From the NCBI GenBank assembly GCA_025526935.1, contig JAHLKD010000014.1:372001-436000 (forward strand): a stretch of DNA of 64,000 bases. Direction: 5' to 3'. Shown in pieces: positions 1-11,755 of this stretch. This DNA comes from Cladochytrium replicatum (Eukaryota > Chytridiomycota > Chytridiomycetes > Cladochytriales > Cladochytriaceae). Below the pieces are notes generated by a model. The model did not search any database. It had not been told where the DNA came from and saw only the letters and a list, made by a program, of their open reading frames with translations. The position numbers and the translations under genes are program-made. Numbering within the stretch: the first letter of the stretch is position 1; every line of letters starts with the position of its first letter.

Positions 1-1120
1 GAGAAGTCCCGGTGGAATTGTACCACCGGCCCCAAGTGGTGAACCGCCCGCGCCAAAAGGTGATCCACCAAGGCCAAGTGGTGACCCTCCAAATGGATTC
101 GCTGTAGAAAGAGTGGCCCGGGTTGCAGCTAAAGCAAGTGTGAGTGAGGTGAACACGGTTTAAAGAGGTAAATAAAGCTAAATCAAGTATTCACCAGAAG
201 GTGGAGGCGCCCACGGGTTTGGGAGTGCTCGATCGTTTGGAGATGCACTTGTTCCACTTTCCTGTGATGCGCTCGAACCAAGGTAAGCAGCCGCGAATCG
301 CTGATTTAGCTCCTCGGTGCTTTGATCCTGGGCGTCGGATCGTCCTTCATCCAAGCTGTCCTGCAAGTTACGGTACATGGACGACTTTACCGACGATAAG
401 CAACATCACCACTAAAGTATTGTAAAATGCTCACCAAATAATTGAACCCTCCAGGCATCATCTCGATGTTACTCAACGCCCTGTCCTGATTCCTCTTCAT
501 CTCGTTCATAATGCTCGGGTTCGTCGCAGCACGCATCATCGTCCTCAGCATCTCGGGATCATCAAGCGCGGCCCTGAACTCCGGGTTCTTTTCAGTCAGA
601 GCCCGGATCGCTGGGTCGGATTTGAGCATTGCTGACATTAGGTCCGGGTTGTCCAGAATGCGTTTGAGGAACGGCGATTCAGACATTATTCTTTGAAGCG
701 GGTCCAGGGCCGCGCTGCTGCTCCCTGTAGCGGGAACCCGGGCCATGGGGCTCCTTGAGCTGGAAGAAGCCTGGGTTTGGGTCAGGTGGATAGTAGCGCC
801 GGTGGAAACGTGGAGAGAAGTTAGTGTTGTGGACGCATCGTCGTCTTCGACGGAATCGCTATTTCCGGTAGCGATTACTTTTCCCTGACAGACGAGCCGC
901 TGCTGGTGAACCGGAACATCTGTTGTGATAAGAGAATAATCATTAGACATGAAGAGATGGAAAGTGGTACAGTTATAATACTCAAAGAGGATTCGGCGAT
1001 GGCCTTTTTAAGGTCCGCGAGTGTCAGCTCGCTGTATGGGTTGTCGGTGTCGTCGATGACCTGCGTCGGTGTAACCGTCACGACCACAGACTTGTCCAAG
1101 GTTTTTACAGTGAACGACAT
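1..1120 (-). CDS. DSK2: Ubiquilin/Dsk2-type ubiquitin receptor (3' end outside window)
   Basis: This is a shuttle protein that carries ubiquitinated substrates to the proteasome through an N-terminal ubiquitin-like domain. The first exon (982-1120) starts MSFTVKTL. Joined to the second exon after the intron 920-981 it gives a ubiquitin-like fold with the segment QQRLVCQGKVIA. The second exon then shows the STI1-type region typical of ubiquilins (NPDLMSAMLKSDPAIRALT, then NPEFRAALDDPEMLRTMMRA, then NIEMMPGGFNYL). Introns at 385-434 and 102-194 have clean GT-AG ends. The last visible exon (1-101) is a Gly/Pro/Ser-rich linker. The C-terminal UBA domain expected of the family must lie left of the window, so it is not seen. 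Start codons of this gene and of AVL9 face away from each other across about 400 bp. Confidence 0.9.
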
Positions 1121-1522
1121 TCTCTACAGAGTGGAAAGACGGATTTGCTCAATGCCAGCAGCACATGCACACCACGCACACTCACCTCGGCTCCAAATTC
1201 AAATCAACGAATCAACCTGGGAGTGCCGCGTTTCTGGGGCTGATTCGTAGCAACGCACGTCAAGGAGGAGGTGAGACCGAAGGGACATGGACGAGAGTTG
1301 GGCTAAAGCCGTAGTTGTGTGCATTAATACAGCCAATCAGAAGTATATTCTGCATCTACCACCGCAAACACCAAAGATCCTGTCTGAAAAGGAGCTTGCC
1401 AGTGTATAGAGAGATGTCCTGGAGATTTTAAGTGAATATTTGTGACTGACTTCTATTGTGGTTCTAGTGTCTTTGGATATTTGAGACCCAATTTAAGCCG
1501 AATTATCACTCGAGGCTTCCAG

Positions 1523-4500
1523 ATGAGTGAAGCTGAAATCGGGGAGTTTGTGCAACCAACCGCACGCAGCGACAGTTCACCTGGAGACAGCGAAGGGCTC
1601 ATTTACCAGGTTCTTTGTGTTGGATTTCATCACAGGTAAGAATGGAGCTAAGCTGAACGAGAGCGTGTTCAATCGACCTGTGTTACTGGGAACTCTGTTG
1701 CGTCATGTCTTGACTCAACATCGTGATCAGGAACGGTCCACAGGCTGAAATCATATTCGGTCCCGGCGACTTTTTCGGTGTCGATGAAAATGGAATAGAA
1801 TTGCCTGAGGAATGGTCCATACTGGCAAGTCCTGATGAACAGACTTTTTCATTTTTGCGCTCATATTCGTTCCAAACCCAGCCCTTTCTTTGCCTTCCAG
1901 ATGGAGCTCATGGTATGACAATCGAAACTCCCAAAACACACGTCTCTAATTTTCTTCATTGTGGCCTGTAGCGTCCGAAGAAGAATTCATCTTCTTCCAC
2001 CTTCCGCCTCTTCGGTCTTGGAAGTCGTTGCCGGAACGGACATCTATTTTCGGAATGGCATGCTTCAGGCAGCTTCCTGCTACAGAGTTGCTTCATCGCA
2101 CTGCTGACGTGACGCGAAGTACGGTGCAGAAGGCAGTGGTGGTGTTGGCTCGCGAGCCGATTTTGGGGTCTCTTAGGACAAAATTGGGAATTGTCACGCA
2201 GGCCTTTTTCGCGCAAAGAGATTTCTCAAAGTACGATATTCTTCAGGTGATTCGGACGAACAGGGGTTGAAATACAAGTCTCATGTCGTGCTTTTAAGAA
2301 TTTCTACGACAGCCTGAATGGTACCGTGAGACGACCGATTTCAGATGCAACGCTTTACATGGGTATGAGAAAAAATTGGTATTTCATTTTTTCTTGGAAG
2401 TTTATGTTTCGCCCTATCAGGTATATCCTTGCGAGAAATAGTCCACCGTTTTAAGCAAAAGACCTTGGTACTTTTCAAGTTGCTCCTCTTGGAGAGGCGG
2501 GTCAGAGTGATACTATGTTCAATCAGCTTACAACTGAACGATCTGGTTTCAGGTGTTGTTTTTCGGACAGAAAGTCGAAAGACTATGCGCGTACCAATAC
2601 GGGCTGGTTTCTCTTATCCCTGGTAACGCATTACCCTTTCTATTTGTCTGATCCAGCTCGCTGAGACCCAGTTGTTCTTTGGACAGACCTTCTACGCAGT
2701 CTGACCGATGTGGGCTCTCCAGCACTCTCGTCCACTGAAAGCTTGAAGGTTAACCCCCAGGAAGCCAACCCAAACCCCTTCCGGGCATCTCTCCAAACTG
2801 TTTTTGACACCCCACACCTGACAAGCCCATACTCTCCCACGACGGCGTCACTGCACTTTGCTGACTTGCTTCCAGAAGCCGTGTCAAAGTCTTCGCAATT
2901 GTCTTCATCGAAACAGTCACTACCTCAACATCCGCGGCAGTCGCGGGGCTCAACACGTTCGTTGGAGGCGCGGTCGAGGAATGCGCGGTTTGGGTTGCCG
3001 CTGAGGGTTTTCGGCGAGGTCTGGGAGAGTGTTAAGTTGCCTGTTTTCAGATTTCCTAAAATGTTATATTTCGGCCAACAGGGATGTTTTTTCCAGCCGT
3101 ATATCCCTTTGCAGCAAATCGACGTGTTGATGTCTCCGCAGACCAGATCATTTGTCGTTGGCACTTCGAATGCCATCTTCATGCACAACCGGAGCTGCGC
3201 TATCGAGGCGATCGTCAATGTAGTGTTGTCGAACTAGTCGAAAGCCATATTGTTTACAAATACTACTTTTCAGGCTGACCAGGGTACTGTTGAGATTCTC
3301 GACCCTACTCTGAATGCTGCACTTTCGTTAGGAGCAGCTGATCGGAGGTTTATCGATGGTGAGTTGAGCTGAGTTCAAGTATTTCCTCTGCAATGGCACC
3401 AACATTTGATAATTGAAGAAATTTGCAAGTCGGTTGCAACAACGTGGAATGACGAAGGTACGAACGGAAAGCTGCTAAAAAAATGTGCAAATCCTTATGT
3501 TGTCATTTTATACTACTAGAGCAAATCCGGTTCGATGGCAGTGACGACGACATCAGGATGCGTTTCGAATCATATCTGCACACTCTTATTTCGTCAGTGA
3601 AGGCGACTCTTATACCAGTGACGGTCATGCAGGCGTCTGCGTCTCCAGTTCCAAACGAAGGAGCCTCGAGCAGTCGACCGGTCACTCCAAGTACACTCAA
3701 CGTGTCCGGCAGCGCGCCGATTTCTCCAGATGGCACACACGATTCATCCCACCCACTCGTGAATCCTTCACCCCAGCCAGTCGTCGTCTCGCACCTCAAC
3801 AAAGACTATCTGTCGGATTTCGGCAATCCATTTGTGAAGCTGTGGATGGGCACGAAAAACTATGAGATATTGAGCGAGCACGTGTTTGTGCGCAAGCCGG
3901 CGTTCACGGCCGAAGAGAATGGCGGCAGCGAAGTGGGAGGCGAATGGGAGTCTATCGATGAGTCGGACGTGTGTTTGATCGTTCCGCCGGGACACTTGTT
4001 TGCTGGATCATCGGCGCTAACAACCATGCAGGTATGGTGATCTATCTGCGTGCTTTTCATTTATTTGGGGTCCGCCTAAAGCTTTTGTTGGAAGATAAAT
4101 TTTGCGCGCGGGCTTTCGGAGATGGCGCCTGCATTCGCACTAGCACGGCAAAACATGTCAAAGGCATTCACCACTGCAGAGTCTTCGCTCTCGAAGGCAG
4201 TTAAAGACATTTCTGCTTCGCCAGTGGTTGACGCAGCTGCTAAGAGTGTTGACGCGGCCGCCAAGACAGCAGCACCAGGTAACTCGGGTTCGCTACGCTG
4301 CCAACTTTTTATATTGAAACCCATTTTTACTCAGCTGCAGCAACTGCTGCAGCAACAGCAGCGCAAGTTGTGACCAGTGCCTCAACTTGGTTCGCAAACA
4401 TGCGACGCGATTTCGGGACTTGGACAACAGTATGTGAAAGGGTTATTTGAGAGTATTTGGGGACTAACGGTTGATGAAGGCTGCAGCACAACCTCCGAAA

Positions 4501-4758
4501 ACTGAAGCAACATCCACTGAGAAGATCGGGGATGAGGAGCCTGAGGGAAAACAGGCGACCGAAAAGGATTATCATGCTCATATTGACGGTGAAACGGCTT
4601 ATGAGAAGCAGTGCGAACATGAGGCACCAAACAAGTCAACAAGCAAAGCAGCTGCAGCGGAACCTGCGAAAGAGGAGCAGGACGACCAGCATGGGCAGGA
4701 AAAGCCAGGGAAAGAGGCAGATGAAAAGGAAGGAGATGTGGTTGTTTCGCAATCTTAG
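1523..4758 (+). CDS. AVL9: Avl9-family late secretory pathway protein (DENN-like)
   Basis: Avl9 proteins act in Golgi-to-plasma-membrane traffic and carry a divergent DENN module. The signature blocks appear in order over many exons: VLCVGFHHR near 1610, LPEEWSILA and LPDGAH (1800-1910), EEFIFFHLPP (1985), FGMACFRQ (2050), DVTRSTVQKAVVVLAREP (2107-2160), LRTKLGIVTQAFFAQRDFSK, FYDSLNG, HRFKQKTLVLFKLLLLERRV, then QPYIPLQQIDVLM and the C-terminal block NPFVKLWMGTKNYEIL (3818). The ATG at 1523 is the first in frame before the conserved GFHH block. The first intron is 1636-1730, and several more of 50-100 bp follow. The tail after about 4120 is Ala/Lys/Glu/Gln-rich and poorly conserved, so its exon structure is uncertain. 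The family assignment is firm; exact exon ends are not. Confidence 0.88.
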
Positions 4759-5081
4759 CGGTCCGATGTGATTTATGGTGCCTTTCTCGCCTGTTTTTCT
4801 TGGGTAATATTGTTAGTTTTTGTTATTTCCGCAACCCTAAAGTTTGCGTTCCGGGAGGTCGCCGCTCCCACGCAGTAAGTAATGCACCCTGCGAGGACTA
4901 GACGGCAGTGGTTTTCCCATGGCGGGAAAGCGCCGCTTCCGTGCAGCATATAGCTGTCACCACATAGAATACAACGGCCACAGCAACAGAATGAACCACC
5001 ACTACCACTAGTACCTCCCACTTTCATCAAACACTCAAACACACATGCCACAGTTTGCCCACCATATCTCCAAATGAAACG

Positions 5082-7121
5082 ATGTCTATTCATTACTTTC
5101 GCATCTTCGCAACTTTCGCACGTGCGGAGACCAACCCCGATCAGCCTCCAGAATATTTAGTGCCAGTCGACAGTTCTGGTAACGCCGATGACAGCGGCGC
5201 AGGCTCGCAGTGCTTTGACATTGTTGTCGGATTCAACTCCGTGATGCCACGGCCCATTAATTTCCCAGGACGCACCTGAAGAATTGTCGCTTTACTGGGA
5301 GCTTTGTGGGACAGAATTTGCTGACGGCTGCTAACCGTGCTCCGGAGATTATGAGAGCGTCCGGCGGAGGCTCTGTGGAGGAGCTCCGGGAGGAGGATCA
5401 GGTGGTGGACAGACAAGTATCAGATATTCACCGGTGCCGTCTATGGAATTGCGCCGTTGACGGTTCTTGCTGGAGGTCGAGAAGATTACGTCACTGGTGA
5501 TCCGGCTGATTCTGGTGCGTCATTTTTGAATGTCCAGGAAGGGCGACAAAGGTAAACGAAAGGGTAAACAATGCAGATGCGTTTTAATCGTCGATATTCA
5601 AAAAACAAGTGCTAATACCGCAAATCGCGACAACAACTCCAGTACGACAATTGCCCCTTGTGAGACCCAACATTCGCAGTTCATTGGGCGACTCAACAGA
5701 CGACGTCGGGCAAAGTGGCCCGCGGTAACTGGAGACAGGTTAACAAAAACAAAGCGATTGATCGCGACGGCGCGCGGAGCATTGTTGTCGATTTCTGGTG
5801 CTACCATGCTCCAGATGACTTATGGAACAAAGTGGAGTCCGCGTACTCGTATGCAGCGAACGAACTGAAAACATCAACACTCGATATCCAATCACTATTG
5901 CCGCAGCGTTTCAGTCTCAATGCCCGCAAAGGACGGAGTGTGCAAACACTACGATAGGTTCCGCGTTCCCGTTCTCGTTTTGGACGTTGAAGAACGTGAG
6001 GGGTGCTGATCCCAGGTATTGGTATCCTCACGCTCTGGACAAACAGGTTGCGTGGGATGGGTACTTGGATTGGAACGGGTATGTTGTCACGGCAAGAAAA
6101 CTGAGACTTCCACACGGATACGAACTCTGGACTACCCACCGGAGTTGGACGGTTCTGGTTTCTCGAGGACGGGCAAGCTGATTTTGAGTGTCAGTACGAC
6201 TTCCGGTTTTCCTGTCTCCATGAACTGCTCCATGGGTTTGGTTTTCTTCATTGGGGATATATCTCCCGGACTTGAACTCACTCGGTTTGGGCTTCCGGAG
6301 CTCTCACCTATGTGCAACATTCTCGTGATGGAGAACGCAAACTATGGCAGCGAGGTGGGAGCGTTCCCGCTCATGATTGCTGACAAATACATGTACCTGT
6401 CAACCGACAGTCTGCACCGGAAGTTAGCGCCGACACGCCTGTCGTCGGGCCACTGAAAACATTCAGCATTCTAACCTCGCTATCACGCTACGAGCCCGCG
6501 TTCACAGTCGGTATCTTGACCACCGACTACCCGTTTTTTGACCGGTGGTACAACATCTTCCTCGCGAACAGTGCTTACAAAGTCGGCGAAGCACTCTACC
6601 GACTCGCAACCGCACTAACACAACCATCGCGGCAATACCACACGGCGTGCGCATCCGCGACAATGCAGTAGGTACAGGTATCATCCGGCTTGTGAACAAC
6701 AGTATCCGCGTGCTCCTGCACACTGGTTTCGAACCGTTCCGCCCCAGCAGCTCGCTCAACCATTTCGACTCTGACTTTTACCGCGGGACCGAGGAGTTTC
6801 TTGCGCGGCCGCAGCAGGTCTCGGGCCGCACAGTGAACTGGTACATCTCGTTGCAGACGTGCATTGCGAAATAAGGGAACGCAACGGGTTCACTGAATGA
6901 TCTGGGCGGGACTGTGTTGGGCTCTGATTAAGGATCTGGACGATGAGGTGGATCCGTTTGTGGATGCGGTCGGGAGCTCTTTGCAGCCTGTGGACCCGGC
7001 GACGGTGTTTCCGGTCGGGATCGTGACAAGAATGTATCTTGCGACAATGGGGTGGGATGCGAATCTGAAGCCGAATTTGAGTTCGATCCCTCCTGCGCTA
7101 GTCCAACCCGCTGCGGGGTGA
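5082..7121 (+). CDS. Putative secreted metallopeptidase-like protein (HELLHGFGF), reading frame interrupted
   Basis: The reading changes frame several times over this span, through introns or damage. Recognisable pieces include a short hydrophobic N-terminus (MSIHYFRIFATFARAE), YGIAPLTVLAGGRED near 5430, and a zinc-binding type motif HELLHGFGF at about 6222-6248. HExxHxxxF resembles metallopeptidases seen in several fungal and protist secretomes. Later pieces are NILVMENANYGSEVGAFPL (6318) and a C-terminal block around 6470-6660. The frame holding HELLHGFGF stops soon after it, while conserved-looking sequence continues in another frame without an obvious GT-AG pair between. This suggests a frameshift, so the gene may be dead. 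It ends inside a 41-bp tandem duplication. The family name rests on one motif. Confidence 0.42.
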
Positions 7122-7160
7122 GTTCGATCCCTCGAGCGCTAGTCCAACCCGCTGCGAGGT
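7079..7160. repeat. 41-bp tandem duplication (two copies)
   Basis: Two head-to-tail copies of a 41-bp unit (7079-7119 and 7120-7160), each containing GTTCGATCCCTC and AGTCCAACCCGCTGCG, differ at only a few bases. The duplication sits at the apparent 3' end of the metallopeptidase-like gene. Since 41 is not a multiple of three, the second copy is read in a shifted frame. Confidence 0.85.
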
Positions 7161-7260
7161 TAGTGGTGTACACTACGGTTGTTGGCTTTCCTTCGAGATA
7201 CCCATGTTTGTGGGTGTGGTGGTGGCTTCTTGGTTGCGCTTGGTTTGGTGGTGAGTAGCC

Positions 7261-7922
7261 TGCCTTTGCAAAAGCGTTGCTTATGCGAGTAATGCCGTTT
7301 TCGCGCTTGTTTTCGGTTCCTTTCTATCGGAGGTGGTAGGTGTCGTGCAAGGCAATTCTGTCGTTGTTTTAGATGATATTGCTTCAATTTCTGTTTTTAT
7401 GTTTGTTGTTCCATATCCATGAGAATTCTTATATTTACAAGTATAATAAATTACAAATTGTTCATATCGAACTGTTCTTCGTGTTAGAATACCAAAAAGG
7501 AATGGTTGCATATGAACTTCTTCGGAATGTTTGATTCAAACTTTCCAAATGTAGTTGAAATAATCTATTGGATGGGTAGGAAAACCAATAGAAATTGATA
7601 ATGAATAAAGAACCTTATTCATTGGCTCTCTCGTACCACTGTGGAAACCATCTTCTTGTAGAACTTCAACGCATCACTTTTTATGGATCCCGATTCCTTT
7701 TCTCTACTTGCCTTGGTTTGTTCGAAGAGTTTGAATAGCGAGCGCCTCAATATAAAAGAGCAAGAGAATCTGTAGATGTCAGTAAGGAAATAGCACAACC
7801 AGAGCTATCGCCATATATTATCATAACACATTAGTTGTTTCTTTGTGATTTGAATAAGTAAGAACGTGATCAAAATTGCGGTATTCCTTCAAAAATACAC
7901 ACCCTAATAGTCCTCGCCCAGA
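7261..7922. other. AT-rich intergenic stretch, no gene seen
   Basis: No open frame here has coding character. The sequence is AT-rich between the metallopeptidase-like gene and the 3' end of NAS2, which converge on it, so it probably holds the two 3' UTRs. Confidence 0.6.
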
Positions 7923-8569
7923 TCATTTCCGTGGAGTCAGTTTTAAGAACTTGATAGAACTTTCCCTTAGCACTGTGACAAGGAGGTCGGTCCCCTCGCT
8001 TGCAGTAACGAGCTCGCCCACAGCAGCAAGATTCTTGTGATTCTCAGCATTTATGCTCCCTATCTTAACAACCAGATCTTCTCTTTGAAGCCCAGCATCC
8101 CACGCCGGCGAATCTGGTGCGACGCCATTGATCTTGGCAAACGGCTTAAGCGCATCGCGCATTCCGTCATCGGACGCTCCTTCAAGTCTCTTTGCAGCAT
8201 GGAGCTCGTGAAGCGTTTTCTCTATCCGTGTAGTAAGTTCGTTGTGATCTGCTCGAAGTCCTATTCGAAAATCAATTGTTTACGAAATGCTATTTTGGCA
8301 CGGACTGCAACTTACGGATGATCTGTACTCGTGCATTGCGAACCGCGTAGATGTCAATATCAGAACGGGGAAAGCCTTGCAAGTCAATTCGTCATCCCTA
8401 TGCCGTACTTGAGCAGACAGTCAATCAGACAGGAGCATAGGGGAATGTACCTTATACGTACGCCTTCGAGCACGCTCCCGAGCGCCTTCAGCTCTGCCTC
8501 GATCCTCTCTCTCTCTGCAATGAGTTCTTTCGCTCGTGCGTGGATCGACGCGGATGTTTCTACGGTCAT
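7923..8569 (-). CDS. NAS2: 26S proteasome assembly chaperone Nas2/PSMD9 (PDZ domain)
   Basis: Nas2 (p27, PSMD9) chaperones assembly of the proteasome base by binding an Rpt subunit. The N-terminal exon encodes a helical segment (ARAKELIAERERIEAELKAL). After an intron of about 75 bp comes the conserved block RSDIDIYAVRNARVQI (near 8340). A second intron (about 8255-8320) leads into a helix and then a C-terminal PDZ domain with AKINGVAPDSPAWDAGLQ and GDLVVKIG-like sequence (LQREDLVVKIGSINAE), ending KLTPRK. This matches the family architecture of N-terminal coiled coil plus PDZ. Part of the usual segment just before the RSDID block is not found in the exons as I drew them. The start at 8569 lies 40 bp from the divergent start of the BSD gene. 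Confidence 0.87.
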
Positions 8570-8609
8570 GGGTCAAGCCACAGGCATTCGCAGGGAGAGA
8601 ACACCTGCA

Positions 8610-10183
8610 ATGGACGAGAAGAAGGCAAAGGAGGACGGTGAGGATATTGAAGCGGTCGGGGACGAAAAGAATGCTATCCCATTGACAGTACCAGTCGAGG
8701 AGACTCAAGCAAGCACAGCGTCTTTGGGATGGGGCAGCTTCTCGTGGGGGAAACTTGTGGAGACGGTCAAGAAGCAGAGCGATGCTGTTGTGGAAGTCTA
8801 TAAGAGGTATTGTTCACGATACTCCTGAATCTTTAGCGGATGGTCTAATTTGCCACATTTCACAAGGGATTTAACAGAGTTCGTCACCGTTGTAGCTGCA
8901 GAATCAACTTCAACTGTCGATAAATTGGCCCACACAGTGACAAACATCAAACTACCTGTCGCTCCTTCTTCGCGTGTATCTGAGGCGGATGAGAGAACTT
9001 CAGACTCTTCGAATGCCAGTGCAGAAACGACTCGAACTAGAGCGGATTCAGAGGCTAAAACTATTAGTATTGATGCTGAGGGACAGGCGAAACATGCCGA
9101 GTCGGGCTTTGATCAGCTCGTCAAGATGGCAGACGCGGCCGAGAACTTGCTTGAGCGATTCAGTACGGGGTTGACGGGATTCCTCAGCAACGCGGTGGTG
9201 GTTACACCTGCTCCCGACCGGTCGACGAAATCAAGGAAGCGAATGATGTTCGTGTACAAACTCAATCTAGTTTCGTCATTTGCGCTTAACGTTGATCAAA
9301 AGTTTCGATCGGAAGTCTGCACAGTTGTCGGCTCTTCGATTAGACCCCGCAACGTACTTGAAAGACCCGGCCGAGATTTTGACTGTCCCACCTCCGCCAT
9401 TCCAGTCACCAGCAGATACTGGTGAGCTTCAACTTTTAAAAACATTGACTACTGGTGCACTAACAATTATGTCAAATAGCGGCGGAGAGGGAAGTCGCAG
9501 AAAAGTATGTGGCATTCAAGGAAAAGTTTCATTTGGCAGATCATGCGTCTCAGATTGCCAAGATTCTGAGTGAAGAGCCTGAAGTCGCAAAGTTAATGGA
9601 TCGAATAGGTACATACATCAATTCGCCCTTTGGTGACCTTTAATTCAATTTTTCCTTTGCTCCTTCCAAATATAGTTCCAGCCCAGGTTGCGAGAGTGGA
9701 TTTTTGGGCAAGGTACTATTTTCAAGTTCAGGAGCTTGACAGAGAAGATAAGCAGCGCAAAGAACTTATCCAAGGTACCTTCTGTATCACAAAATATTGT
9801 GCAACGTATCATAGCTAAAATAAATTTGCATGTCGAAAGGCGTTGTTGAGCAAGAGGACTTTTCGTGGGACTCCGACGATCAAGATGAAACCACAACCGA
9901 GGGATCGCCTGAACGAACGATACCCGAGACGGTCATTCCAGCAACACCAGCTGCTACAGTTTCGAAAGGTGATGTGCGCCCGAAGACTTCCGATTCGCCA
10001 GTGGCACTAGAATCTCATGCACTGACTGGCTCCGCTACATATCCCCCGAAAAAAGATGGAATTGAGTTTGATACTGACACTGAAAACAGCTACGAGATCG
10101 TAGATTCTGAAGGAAAGAAAGAGAGGACATCGTTGGAGAGCGAAAAGAAGGAGGAATCGGAAGGCTGGGACGAATGGGAGTGA
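8610..10183 (+). CDS. BSD-domain protein (BSDC1/Dos2-like)
   Basis: The product has an N-terminal segment GWGSFSWGKLVETVKKQSD typical of BSD-domain proteins. A low-complexity Ser/Thr/Ala/Glu region follows. The conserved core is DPATYLKDPAEILTVPPPPF (about 9340), VAEKYVAFKEKFHLADH, ILSEEPEVAKLMDRI and VDFWARYYFQVQELDRED, where the paired aromatic residues of the BSD domain are visible. The acidic tail SYEIVDSEGKKERT...GWDEWE is also typical. Introns of 50-60 bp separate these blocks (near 8806, 9424, 9610, 9775). The cellular role of the family is poorly defined. The start at 8610 is the first ATG in frame with the conserved block and leaves only 40 bp to NAS2. Confidence 0.82.
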
Positions 10184-10398
10184 CTGACGGGGCCATCTGA
10201 CAATGTGAAGTGCTCTTCGCTTTTTGGTTTAGTTTTTGTACTATAGCTGTGAAATAATGAATCTTTAGATATGAGACATGATCAATGACGTTTATATAGA
10301 ACACAACGGAGACTGTATTGAAGACGCTTGCTCGTATCGAAGACATTAAATATGATCAAAATGGGATGCAGCGAGTCCCAGAAAATGTAAAATACAAA

Positions 10399-11527
10399 TC
10401 AAACCAGGAGGACCTATCTCACAATTTTAGTATACTGTGGAACGAAATGGCAACGTACAACGTACCGCATTGATACATCCGTCAAGCTCAGGGTTATTGG
10501 TAACCTGTGCATATTTACCCCACACAACTTTACCGGCCTGCGTTACAAGACCGAGCTCACTGACGTTAACCTATTCACAATAAACTTAGTATATTCGAGT
10601 GTGCGCATCCTTGTATGGCATACCTCAATGACTGTTCCCTTTGTAATAACACCAAGACTTGTGTAGAGAGGGCTGTTCGGGTTCTTTTTAACTCCAAGGA
10701 TAGGAAGGCAGAAAGTTGCCGCGAGTTCAGGATGTGTGACATGCGCCTTTTTGTATCGAAGTGCCATGGGCCGAATGAACCGTTCGTATTTTGCTGGCTT
10801 TCGAGTGAATCCCTCTCCAACAAATGTAGCCTTTGTGATCATTCGCTTCCATTGCTTGCCTAAATAATGAATATTCAACGTGTAAACAGATTGCGCATTG
10901 CAAAAAGTGTTTTTGGTGCTATCTCACCTTTCTTTGTTCCCGTCTTGATGACCTTGAACACCTCTGCTTCGTCCAGACCTTTCACCTTCGGCAACGGAAC
11001 GTCCCACTTTCCAGCCTTCTCTTTCCTCTTTTGCTTAATCATGTTAGACAGCACCTTCGCCCTCGTCTGATTCTCACGGTCCAACAAGTACGTCGGCACT
11101 GCTCCCTCCTTTACAGGATCTTCTCCGCTCTTATGCTTGTTCGAGCGCTCCTCATGCATCTTGAGCCTGTAAAGTCAAAACGAGCTCAACTAAGGAAAAT
11201 GCACCATGTTGTTCCAGCCAACTTACGTCTTCTTCATCTGAATCTTTTGCGCATGGCGCTTCTTGTTGTAAAGCTTTGCTTTGATACCGTGAAGCTTCTT
11301 CGCCTTTGCGGCGAGCTCGTGCGGCTTACGGGCCTCACGCTTTCGTCTGGAGTGTATTGGTTAGTAGGTTTGACGGATAAGCGACTGCTCGGACTCACTT
11401 TCGCTCCTCATGGTCGAGCCGTCGACCATGCTTCTTGATTGACTCTTCGATATACTCGTTCTGCGGCTGTTCAGCGGGGCCCTCTTGTCAGCAAGCCATC
11501 GACTGGTTGTCCTTTGCAGCTTACCAT
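10399..11527 (-). CDS. NSA2: Ribosome biogenesis protein Nsa2 (60S maturation)
   Basis: Nsa2 is a nucleolar factor needed for large-subunit rRNA processing. The translation follows the family almost throughout: [107 protein letters not shown], and [19 protein letters not shown]. The gene structure is striking. The start codon (11525-11527) is followed at once by a GTAAGC donor, so the first coding exon is 3 nt. The protein ends in a 15-nt exon (10399-10413) encoding VLLV-stop, after an intron beginning GTACGT. Both ends restore exactly the expected family termini. Other introns lie near 10570-10610 and 10865-10930. Confidence 0.93.
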
Positions 11528-11755
11528 GTCAAAAATTCACCTAGAAAGAATTTGTTGTCACGTGAAGCAGTGAATTTAATGACAAAAGACCAGAACAAAT
11601 TCATTGCTCGATGATCGTAGTTAGTTTATTCGAGATAAATGGAAAATTAGCAGTAATCTGATTGGAGGTGTGAGTGCTATTTCAGGACTCGAATTAGAGG
11701 CGCAAACACATCAACTGACAACTTTGAAGTCAACGGGAAACTGAGCTAGAAAGAA

